This document shows positions 1-5,405 of a DNA stretch of 6,951 nt, piece after piece. The position numbers and the translations under genes are program-made. Each line of letters begins with the position of its first letter. Within the stretch, counting starts at the first letter, position 1. The stretch comes from Nitrososphaeraceae archaeon (lineage in GTDB: Archaea > Thermoproteota > Nitrososphaeria > Nitrososphaerales > Nitrososphaeraceae): assembly GCA_025936955.1 (NCBI GenBank), contig JAICSL010000088.1, forward strand, positions 1-6,951, read 5' to 3'. The notes below the pieces were generated by a model that ran no database searches, had not been told where the DNA came from, and was given only the letters and a program-made list of their open reading frames with translations.

Positions 1-828
1 GAAATGGAACCATGGCAAATCGCAAGAAAAAGTTTCGTCGCATGTATTAGTGATCTCTCTGCAAAAGGAGTAATGCCATATGTATCCATGATTTCCATAG
101 GGATCCCAAAAAAATATACAAGACCAAAAATAAAAGATCTAATTATTGGTTTTCAGTTAGCGTCAAAAGAATTTGGGGTCAAAATTGTAGGAGGTGATAC
201 GAATGTATCGAATGAACTTATAATCGATTGTGTTATGATAGGATTTCAAAACAATCGTGATCCTTTGCCAAAAAGAATTGGTGCAAAACCAGGGGATTTG
301 GTAATTGCATCAGGGGATTTTGGTTATTCAGCTTCGGGATTGAAAATATTGAATGAGAATATGAAAGCTGAAGGGAATTTTAGAGAAAAAGCTGTTATGT
401 CTGTCCTGTTGCCCAAACCGCGCCAGAAATTCGGTCTGTGCCTAGCAAGGTATTTTTCATCTTCTATAGATTCCAGTGATGGTCTGGCAAGTTCGCTTTA
501 TGAACTCGCTAGGCAGAGCAAAGTTAATTTTTTCATAAATTACGTGCCATTTACAAAGGACATCAAAGATTTCGCGCTACGTAATCATCTAGATACGAAA
601 TCATTAGTTTTTTATGGTGGAGAAGAATACGAAATAATAGCAACCATTTCTAGATCTCATTTGGCAAAAGCAAAAACTATAGCAAGAAAATCAAGATTAA
701 GACTAATAGTAATTGGAAAGGTAGAAAATGGAAATGGCAGTGTATTTGTCAAAGAACAGAGCAGTGCCAGCAATCCTAATAGTAGATATTCATCTCTTAA
801 CGATCTTGGCTATGTTCATTCATTCTAA
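1..828 (+). CDS. thiL: Thiamine-monophosphate kinase, C-terminal part (5' end outside window)
   Basis: ThiL phosphorylates thiamine monophosphate with ATP to give thiamine diphosphate, the last step of the cofactor pathway, in the cytoplasm. The visible part is 275 codons, and the reading frame is open to the left edge. Numbering from the Met at position 4, the family marks are SDLSAKGV (16-23), the metal/nucleotide-binding GGDTN (63-67), the DSSDGL motif (156-161) and GGEEYEI (205-211), where many bacterial enzymes have GGEDYEL. Family members are about 300-330 residues, so roughly 30-60 N-terminal residues, including the first metal-binding Asp segment, should lie upstream. The Met at 4 is therefore an internal residue and not the start. 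The gene ends 47 bp before rps11, which has its own promoter, so the two need not share a transcript. The family call is secure; the missing N-terminus is inferred. Confidence 0.93.
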   Translation, partial: EMEPWQIARKSFVACISDLSAKGVMPYVSMISIGIPKKYTRPKIKDLIIGFQLASKEFGVKIVGGDTNVSNELIIDCVMIGFQNNRDPLPKRIGAKPGDLVIASGDFGYSASGLKILNENMKAEGNFREKAVMSVLLPKPRQKFGLCLARYFSSSIDSSDGLASSLYELARQSKVNFFINYVPFTKDIKDFALRNHLDTKSLVFYGGEEYEIIATISRSHLAKAKTIARKSRLRLIVIGKVENGNGSVFVKEQSSASNPNSRYSSLNDLGYVHSF

Positions 829-845
829 TATAATTCAACAAGGTA

Positions 846-852
846 TTTAATA
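846..852 (+). promoter_or_regulatory. TATA box of rps11
   Basis: The stretch TTTAATA lies about 27 bp before the ATG at 876. This is the usual archaeal distance from TATA box to transcription start, so the transcript should begin at or next to the start codon (leaderless). No Shine-Dalgarno sequence is visible before the ATG, which agrees with that. Confidence 0.65.
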
Positions 853-875
853 CCCATAAACCAATAATTATATTC

Positions 876-1283
876 ATGTCTGAAGTAGAGGAAATCACTC
901 AGCATAAGTGGGGTGTAGCTCATATATTTAGTAGTTACAACAATACTCTTGTTCATATTACAGATATTAGTGGTGCAGAAACAATCTCCTTTAGTTCAGG
1001 CGGAAGACATGTTACCGCAGACAGATATGAATCCTCTCCATATGCAGCGATGAAGTCCGCAGTCGCAGCAGCAGATGTTGCCAAGACTAAGGGTATCGAT
1101 GCTCTTCATATTCGAGTAAGAGCCGTGGGCGGTGTTGGTCCAAGAATTCCTGGACCTGGAGCGCAGGCAGCAATACGAGCACTTGCCAGAGCAGGCTTTA
1201 GGATAGGTAGAATCGATGATGTTACTCCAATTCCTCATGATACTACTAGAAAGCCGGGCGGAAGAAGAGGAAGAAGAGTCTAA
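876..1283 (+). CDS. rps11: 30S ribosomal protein uS11 (S11), archaeal type
   Basis: uS11 sits on the platform of the small ribosomal subunit, where it contacts 16S rRNA near the E site. The 135-residue product is close to the usual archaeal length of about 130. Recognisable blocks are SSYNNTLVHITDISG (19-33), GGRHVTADR (42-50), the glycine-rich GGVGPRIPGPGAQAAIRAL (85-103), DDVTPIPHDTTRKPGG (114-129) and a basic tail ending RRGRRV. The start at 876 fits both the family N-terminus and the TATA box 27 bp upstream. In many archaea this gene lies with rps13 and rps4; here it follows thiL and is followed by a long spacer, so it appears monocistronic. The minus-strand open frame over the same DNA is a shadow. 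Confidence 0.97.
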   Translation: MSEVEEITQHKWGVAHIFSSYNNTLVHITDISGAETISFSSGGRHVTADRYESSPYAAMKSAVAAADVAKTKGIDALHIRVRAVGGVGPRIPGPGAQAAIRALARAGFRIGRIDDVTPIPHDTTRKPGGRRGRRV

Positions 1284-1382
1284 TACCAACTATTTCCATA
1301 CCAACTTCTGATACTAAGTAGGCATCTCTTGGAATTATCGTGGTCATGTGTTTCCATTCCTACGTTTATGCTTGATTCATTA

Positions 1383-1392
1383 TTTTTTCTTT
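1383..1392 (+). terminator. T-rich terminator candidate after rps11
   Basis: Six T's followed by CTTT lie about 100 bp after the rps11 stop codon. Archaeal termination relies mainly on U-rich tracts and needs no hairpin, so this is a plausible first stop site. A longer backup tract lies at 1480-1492. Confidence 0.4.
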
Positions 1393-1479
1393 GGAGTATT
1401 AAAAGACTGTGTTATGCAGGAAAAAATTATGGAGGTAATTAATTCATTTCTATTGCAAATTTTACTGGAGCCTTGCATC

Positions 1480-1492
1480 TTTTTTTTATTTT
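1480..1492 (+). terminator. Second T-tract after rps11 (eight T's, then ATTTT)
   Basis: Eight consecutive T's followed by ATTTT make this the strongest plus-strand T-tract in the spacer. It could act as the main or backup terminator of the rps11 transcript, giving a 3' untranslated region of about 200 nt. No hairpin precedes it. Confidence 0.4.
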
Positions 1493-1979
1493 AATTAGCC
1501 GTGTATTATACTTCTCTTCGGATTTTTTGCCATAGAGATATCATTTTCATCCTAATATTGTGCACATATATTCTCAATAAATCATACAAAAAGAAATAAT
1601 TTGGCTAACGACCAACTCTATGTTATTCTATGGAGAATTTATTTGAAATGATTGTTGTTGTAGTGGGTTAGCAAATTTCTGAACGAGGTTCCACCGTGTT
1701 AGCATGTTCTAGTAGCTATGTTTGGCGTCTAAATAGACTGAATTACCGTACCTAATACAATTAGAGCGCAACCATGCTTCATCCATTGATTCTATATATT
1801 TTTGGCTAATAAGTGAATGGTAATATAATGCTGGAAGGTCAGGATAGAATCTGTAGAAGTAGTTATTCCTTAGTTTTATTCGTTAAAGAAATAATTGGTA
1901 AAATTTCAATTTAGCCTTCGCCCTCTTTTATTATATTCTAGTCACTAGAGTATCCACTATACATTACGACTAAAGATTT

Positions 1980-2276
1980 TCAACCGCTAGTGAACATGGC
2001 TTCGCGTATTTCTATCGTTCGTTTAGTTAGAATTTGATGCATTTCAGTGATTTCTTCATTCATTAGGATTCTGTTATATTTTATTCTAAAATTTATACCA
2101 TACATAGAAAGGATTCGTCCAAACGTTAAACCTAGCACAAAATCTGATTCATCTTTATACAATAACTTTGACTTCATCTCTGGCAATCGATACTGGGCCA
2201 TAAGCCCAGGTATATCGTTTATTGCTAAATCAATTTCTCGTTCTAATAATCCTCTAGCTAAATCGTCTAAAACCAT
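1980..2276 (-). CDS. Conserved-looking hypothetical protein, 98 residues
   Basis: I cannot assign a function. The 98-residue product is soluble and mostly helical in character, with no signal peptide, membrane segment or cysteine pair. Notable stretches are LLEREIDLAINDIPGL (10-25), YRLPEMKSKLLY (29-40), SDFVLGLTFGRILSMYG (44-60) and a charged C-terminal helix TKRTIEIREAMF (84-95). From memory, it resembles small uncharacterised proteins of ammonia-oxidising archaea, which a search would settle. It is chosen over the plus-strand frame that overlaps it (2047-2331) because it has a TATA box (2299-2309) about 28 bp before its ATG and a balanced residue composition; the opposite frame reads like an antisense shadow. 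It lies 171 bp downstream of spt5 on the same strand but has its own promoter. Confidence 0.75.
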   Translation of the reverse strand: MVLDDLARGLLEREIDLAINDIPGLMAQYRLPEMKSKLLYKDESDFVLGLTFGRILSMYGINFRIKYNRILMNEEITEMHQILTKRTIEIREAMFTSG

Positions 2277-2298
2277 AGATATTGCAGGTATGATTAAT

Positions 2299-2309
2299 CT
2301 TATATATTA
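2299..2309 (-). promoter_or_regulatory. TATA box of the 98-residue hypothetical gene
   Basis: On the minus strand this reads TAATATATAAG, centred about 28 bp before the ATG at 2276. The spacing predicts a leaderless transcript and supports both the strand and the start chosen for this gene. Confidence 0.6.
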
Positions 2310-2447
2310 TAGCACATTTATTTTTTGTTAAAAAGGAGATGAACATATATTACATCATTAAATTAGAATTATTCTTAGGCTATGAAGCTGAATACTATTC
2401 AATGAATGTGCTGTAATAGGATAGTAGCTAAAATAGATTCTCATACA

Positions 2448-3065
2448 CTAACTCATCAGTTTTTTTAAATAATTCGCATCTACCGTAACAGGGATCTGAT
2501 ATGGAGAATCTAATAATACTACTGTAGCTTCTTGTTTCTCATAATCAACTCTCGTAATTTTTGCTTTCATAGCCTTAAATGGGCCAGCAATGACTTCAAC
2601 AATGTCATCAATATTCAGTTCAGATACAACGGGCTTTTTAATAAGATAGCTTTCTATATCTTTAAATGGTAACTCTCCACGAATTTGACCTCGTGCATGT
2701 CGAATTCCCGACAATGCTTCATACGCAACATTTGAGTCAGGAGCTTCAATAATGATATATCCTTTGAAGCTATCAAGTGATAAAATTGAACGGATACCTA
2801 TTTTTTTGGTATTAACTCTGTTTTGTAGCATATTAGCAACGATGTGTTCTTGGCCCCCGGTGGTTCTAATGGCGAAAAATTTTGAGTCGGAAACTATCTC
2901 TGTTTCATTTTTCTCCGTTGTATTGGTAATGGGATTAGGATCAACTGAAGAAGAACTATCCTCCTGTGTAAGTTCTACTACATTATCCTCTTCAAGACCG
3001 TGATCAATCGTATCAGCATCTAAGATATCTATATCTTTATCCTCTGCAATTCTATGAGTATTCAT
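2448..3065 (-). CDS. spt5: Transcription elongation factor Spt5 (NusG family) with an acidic N-terminal extension
   Basis: Spt5 binds the clamp of RNA polymerase, usually with Spt4, and promotes processive elongation. The product from this start is 205 residues. The NGN domain covers about 62-145 (KFFAIRTTGGQE at 62-73, GYIIIEA at 102-108, IRHARGQIRGELPF at 121-134). The KOW domain covers about 148-205, with DIVEVIAGPFKAMKAKI at 154-170. The frame stays open to a Met at 3125, but that start lies upstream of the TATA box (TTTATAAA, 3097-3104). The Met at 3065 gives a leader of about 9 nt and is preferred. Residues 1-60 are a low-complexity tail with 18 Asp/Glu against 3 Lys/Arg. The usual neighbours secE (upstream) and rpl11 (downstream) are absent. 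Confidence 0.93.
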   Translation of the reverse strand: MNTHRIAEDKDIDILDADTIDHGLEEDNVVELTQEDSSSSVDPNPITNTTEKNETEIVSDSKFFAIRTTGGQEHIVANMLQNRVNTKKIGIRSILSLDSFKGYIIIEAPDSNVAYEALSGIRHARGQIRGELPFKDIESYLIKKPVVSELNIDDIVEVIAGPFKAMKAKITRVDYEKQEATVVLLDSPYQIPVTVDANYLKKLMS

Positions 3066-3096
3066 TATCTTTATGTTCTTTCGACAGTCAAGATGA

Positions 3097-3104
3097 TTTA
3101 TAAA
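3097..3104 (-). promoter_or_regulatory. TATA box of spt5
   Basis: The palindromic TTTATAAA is centred about 36 bp before the ATG at 3065, giving a predicted transcription start near 3074. It lies inside the longer open frame that begins at 3125, which argues against that longer start. A weaker TTTATAA lies nearby at about 3112-3118. Confidence 0.5.
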
Positions 3105-3310
3105 TTTACTTATAAATGCTACCAATAATTATAATTAGATCTAGTTTAATAATCGCTAGAGCAACGAAAAAAGTATGTTTAATGCTCAGTCCGTATCAAT
3201 TTAAAGCGATAGTATCCAAGCTAGAAGTTAGGACTCAATTAATGTAAGATTCTGGAAAGATAAAGTCATAACTAGATTCATTTTTATTTCAAAAAGCTTT
3301 TATTCACAGC

Positions 3311-3317
3311 TATTTAG
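3311..3317 (+). promoter_or_regulatory. Possible TATA box of the secreted BNR-type gene
   Basis: TATTTAG lies about 36 bp before the ATG at 3350, which would start the transcript near 3340 with a leader of about 10 nt. The match is weaker than at the other promoters. Confidence 0.35.
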
Positions 3318-3349
3318 TCCCTTGTTGTTAGTTGTAGCATGTTTACCCG

Positions 3350-3697
3350 ATGAGTTTTTCCTTATATAGAAGATTTTTAGAGAATACGAACATAAGTTAT
3401 CCAACAAAACTAACATCTATGATAACAGTGGTCCTTGCGGTGTCTTTAGCAGGAACAATAGCAATAACATATTCAGTTCAAAAAGCAAACGCGATAGGAA
3501 GTCAGAGCACCGGTGCCGGAGCGCCGTTAAAACAAGCAGCACCTGTAGCTACATCTGGCGACAAGAATGTCTACGTAGCATGGTGGTCTAACAAAACAGG
3601 AAAAGATGAAATAATGTTCAAAGCATCTACAGATGGTGGTAAAACCTTTGGAGAACTAATAATGCTATCAAGCAATACTACTTCTGATGCTTCTTAA
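3350..3697 (+). CDS. Short secreted BNR/Asp-box (sialidase-like fold) protein, probably truncated
   Basis: The 115-residue product starts with a basic N-terminal segment, then a hydrophobic signal segment from about residue 24 (MITVVLAVSLAGTIAITYSV) and a likely cleavage site after AlaAsnAla (46-48). The mature part holds NVYVAWWSNKTGKDEIMFKA (73-92) followed by STDGGKTF (93-100), a good Asp-box (S-x-D-x-G-x-T-F). That pattern is one blade of a beta-propeller of the BNR/sialidase-like type. Such secreted proteins normally carry several blades and run to a few hundred residues. This one stops after a single blade at tandem TAA TAG codons. It may be a truncated gene whose remainder has decayed in 3698-3959, or a stand-alone small protein. 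An enzymatic role is unlikely with one blade. The Met at residue 24 (position 3419) is an alternative start. Confidence 0.7.
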   Translation: MSFSLYRRFLENTNISYPTKLTSMITVVLAVSLAGTIAITYSVQKANAIGSQSTGAGAPLKQAAPVATSGDKNVYVAWWSNKTGKDEIMFKASTDGGKTFGELIMLSSNTTSDAS

Positions 3698-3915
3698 TAG
3701 CTAATATTGGATGCTTGTCATCCTCTTGTATTTTATTTGATACCTGTTCTTCGCTGGTATGTTAATTTAATTATTTCATATGATTTCTTAAGATCAGCAT
3801 ATAATGTCCTGGTGGATGTCAGGAAATCGATACAACAAGTTATTTTTAACAAGAATCTCTTATATGGTATTGTTACAGGTAAAACCTATTGTTACAAACC
3901 ACAACAGTAGCAATA

Positions 3916-3955
3916 TAGCAGTAGTAACAGCATTGTGATTATTAGGTATAATAGT
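3916..3955 (+). pseudogene. Remnant of a signal-peptide coding sequence (similar to 4470-4509)
   Basis: This DNA aligns with the signal-peptide part of the 36-residue ORF at 4457. The first 20 bases match at 18 positions, the last 15 match at 13, and the gap between them totals three bases. Read in the matching frame it gives IAVVTAL, stop, LLGIIVM, with an in-frame TGA and no upstream ATG. It therefore looks like a dead copy of the start of a secreted-protein gene. The segment is short and of simple composition, so chance similarity is possible. Confidence 0.35.
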
Positions 3956-4045
3956 AATGTAATCTGGATTATAATTTTTCTCAAATTAGGTTTGGTAATA
4001 ATATTATAGATTTTTAATGTAGAATGTAGAAAGAGTTCATAAATA

Positions 4046-4054
4046 TATTATATA
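4046..4054 (+). promoter_or_regulatory. TATA box of the zinc-ribbon gene
   Basis: The run ATTATATAC is centred about 36 bp before the ATG at 4086, predicting a transcript start near 4076 and a leader of about 10 nt without a Shine-Dalgarno sequence. ATGs at 4067 and 4078 open only very short frames. Confidence 0.5.
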
Positions 4055-4085
4055 CCCTTTTGTTAGATGACATCTATATGCACAG

Positions 4086-4340
4086 ATGTCGAGCATATTT
4101 TTAGAAGATATCCGTTATCATACTAGTTCCAATAAAGAAATACAATTCTTGATATGTCAATCCTGTTTTTGGTGCGCATCCTCATACACAAGTATGGTAG
4201 ATGACCCCAACACTACAAGAATTGTCAATTGTCCTTTATGTAAATATAGCAAGCTAGAATCAATACCAATTTCAGAGAAGGAAGAATATAAGGTTGATTA
4301 TAATCCCAAAACAGGGGTTATACTTGAATTTCAAAAATAA
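4086..4340 (+). CDS. Small five-cysteine zinc-ribbon-like protein, 84 residues
   Basis: Function is not known. The 84-residue soluble product has cysteines at 24, 27, 30, 49 and 52, arranged CxxCxxC (CQSCFWC) and then CPLC 19 residues after the last of them. Two CxxC pairs at this spacing are typical of a small zinc ribbon, which could mediate protein or nucleic-acid binding; the fifth cysteine (30) is extra. The C-terminal part, EEYKVDYNPKTGVILEFQ (66-83), reads like a beta strand and turn. From memory, similar small FWCAS/CPLC proteins occur in ammonia-oxidising archaea. The 4086 start is the only ATG after an in-frame stop at 4068 that gives the full protein. It is a single-gene unit, followed by pyrimidine-rich DNA at 4359-4383 that may terminate it. 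Confidence 0.78.
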   Translation: MSSIFLEDIRYHTSSNKEIQFLICQSCFWCASSYTSMVDDPNTTRIVNCPLCKYSKLESIPISEKEEYKVDYNPKTGVILEFQK

Positions 4341-4426
4341 GATCATCTACTTTTGAAACTTTCTTAATCCTTCATTTTCTTTACTAATTATCAATTGAAA
4401 AATAATAATTGTTTCTTATCTAATGC

Positions 4427-4434
4427 TATATACT
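4427..4434 (+). promoter_or_regulatory. TATA box of the 36-residue signal-peptide ORF
   Basis: TATATACT is centred about 26-27 bp before the ATG at 4457, the ideal archaeal spacing for a leaderless message. It supports expression of an ORF that would be ignored on length alone. Confidence 0.55.
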
Positions 4435-4456
4435 AGGAACATCTTTTGTGATTTAA

Positions 4457-4567
4457 ATGCACAAATTTGTAGCAGTATTAGCAGCATTGATTACAGGTAG
4501 AATAGGAATTAGTCTCGTAACACCATTAGCAAATGCTACAATAAGTAAGATGCACGGCATAAACTGA
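4457..4567 (+). CDS. Short exported peptide: 36-residue ORF, almost all signal peptide
   Basis: This ORF is too short for usual gene callers. The product begins MHKFVAVLAALITG and has a hydrophobic core, broken by an Arg at 15, then a good cleavage site after PLANA (23-27). Cleavage would leave only the nine residues TISKMHGIN. A TATA box sits about 27 bp upstream and a T-tract (4585-4600) begins 18 bp after the stop, so it forms a compact transcription unit of about 145 nt. Either it is a real, very small secreted peptide, or it is the surviving start of a longer secreted-protein gene that lost its body through a frameshift or deletion. The related dead stretch at 3916 favours a local history of such gene starts. 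No function can be assigned. Confidence 0.4.
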   Translation: MHKFVAVLAALITGRIGISLVTPLANATISKMHGIN

Positions 4568-4584
4568 CCAATCAATTCTATTCG

Positions 4585-4600
4585 TTATTATTTTTTATTT
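4585..4600 (+). terminator. T-rich terminator after the 36-residue ORF
   Basis: The run TTATTATTTTTTATTT begins 18 bp after the TGA stop. U-rich tracts of this kind end archaeal transcripts, so this closes the small transcription unit begun at the TATA box near 4430. Confidence 0.5.
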
Positions 4601-4648
4601 ATCTGTAAAAAGAGTTCAAATACAATAATAAAAAGGTTAAGTAAGAGT

Positions 4649-4656
4649 TTTTAAAT
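4649..4656 (+). promoter_or_regulatory. TATA-like box with no ORF behind it
   Basis: TTTTAAAT at this position would start a transcript near 4679. No credible ORF begins there, so it may drive a non-coding RNA that includes the hairpin at 4726-4755, or it may simply be AT-rich DNA. Confidence 0.3.
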
Positions 4657-4725
4657 GCAATATCCAATCAAAATAGAATTCAGACAGAAAACAACAAACC
4701 CAAACTATAAACAAAAGCGGTATGC

Positions 4726-4755
4726 AATTAAGGAGGGCTCTCTCCTTTCTTAATT
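4726..4755 (+). repeat. Inverted repeat / RNA hairpin, 12-bp stem with 6-nt loop
   Basis: The left arm AATTAAGGAGGG (4726-4737) pairs with the right arm CCTTTCTTAATT (4744-4755). All 12 positions pair if two G-U pairs are allowed, leaving the loop CTCTCT. Because of the G-U pairs it is better as RNA on the plus strand than as a DNA palindrome. It is not followed directly by a T-tract. Confidence 0.6.
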
Positions 4756-5055
4756 ATGTCATATTAAAAAATTTTAAACTGTTACTACATTCTATAACAT
4801 TACTACTCTATGTTAACTAACTATTTTTAATCATTTTTATTCCAGGATATCCTGATAAGTTTCCTCTTTTTATTTTGAATATTCCACTAAATAATAATTT
4901 ATTAGGTACCAGTAATTATTCCTCGATGCTATTCTGACAAACCAATGGCGTCATAGGTAATTGGGTCTAAATCACATCTTCACATAAGATCCACTTATTT
5001 CTGATATTAGTAATGTTTCAATGATTTCATACTTTTGAACAACAATTCTCAGTAT

Positions 5056-5346
5056 TTAAAACACTAATAGAATAGAATCCATAAACTGACTGCAAGAGGG
5101 TAAGCAGTCTAGATTGTTCTCTCTTTTATCATTAGAATCTGTAGTAAGATACAATCTTCCGCTATAATTGGTTCTTCTTGGTTTCAGATATGTTTTGTGT
5201 CCTCTTTTATAAGAGTAGAAGCGATACCTTTTATCCAAGATCCACGTAACAACTTCCTGTACACGGAATATATCATCCCAAATACGAACCTTGTTAATAA
5301 CTCCCGTTATATCTGGAAGCACGCAGGAAATTTCGAATTCTCTCAT
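5056..5346 (-). CDS. DUF3892-like small protein, 96 residues
   Basis: The 96-residue product matches, by eye, the layout of the DUF3892 family. It has an N-terminal strand with a Cys (ISCVLPD, 6-12), then VRIWDD (20-25), a helix with Trp (EVVTWIL, 31-37), the strand pair YRFYSYKRGHKTYL (41-54), and the signature GRLYLTTDSNDKRENNLDCL (63-82) followed by PSC. In DUF3892 the corresponding end is a Gly-Arg-x-Tyr-Leu-x-Thr strand followed by an Asn-Asn-Leu and Leu-Pro-x-Cys block. The family has no established function. No signal peptide or membrane segment is seen. A stop codon lies directly before the ATG, so 5346 is the only ATG start. It is divergent from the TPR gene across a 324-bp spacer holding a strong palindrome. 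The plus-strand frame over it is a shadow. Confidence 0.68.
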   Translation of the reverse strand: MREFEISCVLPDITGVINKVRIWDDIFRVQEVVTWILDKRYRFYSYKRGHKTYLKPRRTNYSGRLYLTTDSNDKRENNLDCLPSCSQFMDSILLVF

Positions 5347-5405
5347 TTAGTATGTTGGCATAAAATAACCCAGAGAAGTAGCTAAGATATCTTTTAGTAA
5401 CCAGA

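Larger units (their letters stand above)
1284..1979. other. Spacer of about 700 bp with no recognised gene
   Basis: Apart from the two T-tracts near the rps11 end, I see no supported gene here. Plus-strand ORFs are very short: 21 codons from 1428, 13 from 1630 and 28 from 1828. The last has a TATA-like CTATATATTT about 31 bp upstream (near 1792) but codes for nothing recognisable. No tRNA T-arm, rRNA-like GC-rich block or tandem repeat is visible. The spacer lies between two convergent transcription units and probably holds 3' untranslated regions plus unassigned DNA. Confidence 0.6.
3698..4085. other. Spacer with decayed coding traces, no intact gene
   Basis: A 67-codon frame runs from 3707 to 3910 in the same frame as the BNR-type gene but resembles nothing and has no promoter of its own. 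Two traces suggest decayed coding DNA. A frame through about 3809 reads Ser-Trp-Trp, similar to the start of a BNR blade, but this is weak. A signal-peptide-like stretch lies at 3916-3955. The promoter of the following zinc-ribbon gene occupies the right end. Confidence 0.4.
4568..5055. other. Spacer of about 490 bp: hairpin RNA candidate, otherwise no gene
   Basis: After the terminator near 4590 this region holds a TATA-like box (4649-4656), an A/C-rich low-G stretch and a hairpin (4726-4755), listed separately. A 32-codon frame from 4722 overlaps the hairpin and reads as hydrophobic low-complexity sequence. From 4760 to 5055 I see only AT-rich DNA, probably including the 3' end of the minus-strand DUF3892-like transcript. 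Confidence 0.5.

Noticed and set aside
996..1289. Minus-strand open frame of 97 codons over rps11
   Set aside because: It is a serine-rich shadow of the rps11 coding strand, with no promoter and no family resemblance.
1604..1672. Possible stem GCTAAC/GTTAGC enclosing about 57 nt, considered as a tRNA or small RNA
   Set aside because: The stem is only 6 bp, and no T-arm, anticodon arm or C/D box pattern is present.
1828..1914. 28-codon ORF with a TATA-like box about 31 bp upstream
   Set aside because: The peptide is unremarkable, the spacing is slightly off and no terminator follows; the support is too weak to call a gene.
2047..2331. Plus-strand open frame of 94 codons over the 98-residue hypothetical gene
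   Set aside because: It is antisense to a better-supported gene that has a precise TATA box, and its composition is that of a shadow.
2752..3003. Plus-strand open frame of 83 codons inside spt5
   Set aside because: It lies wholly within the secure Spt5 coding region on the other strand.
3066..3125. Longer Spt5 start adding 20 residues
   Set aside because: It would place the start codon upstream of the only good TATA box; the added residues are not family-like.
3707..3910. 67-codon plus-strand frame after the BNR-type gene
   Set aside because: It is in the same frame just past tandem stops, shows no recognisable motif and has no promoter of its own; a chance frame or decayed tail is more likely.
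4722..4820. 32-codon hydrophobic ORF overlapping the hairpin
   Set aside because: It lies about 40 nt into the predicted transcript, lacks a ribosome site and is low-complexity AT-rich sequence.
5197..5385. Plus-strand open frame of 62 codons
   Set aside because: It is antisense to the DUF3892-like gene, whose conserved pattern is clear.
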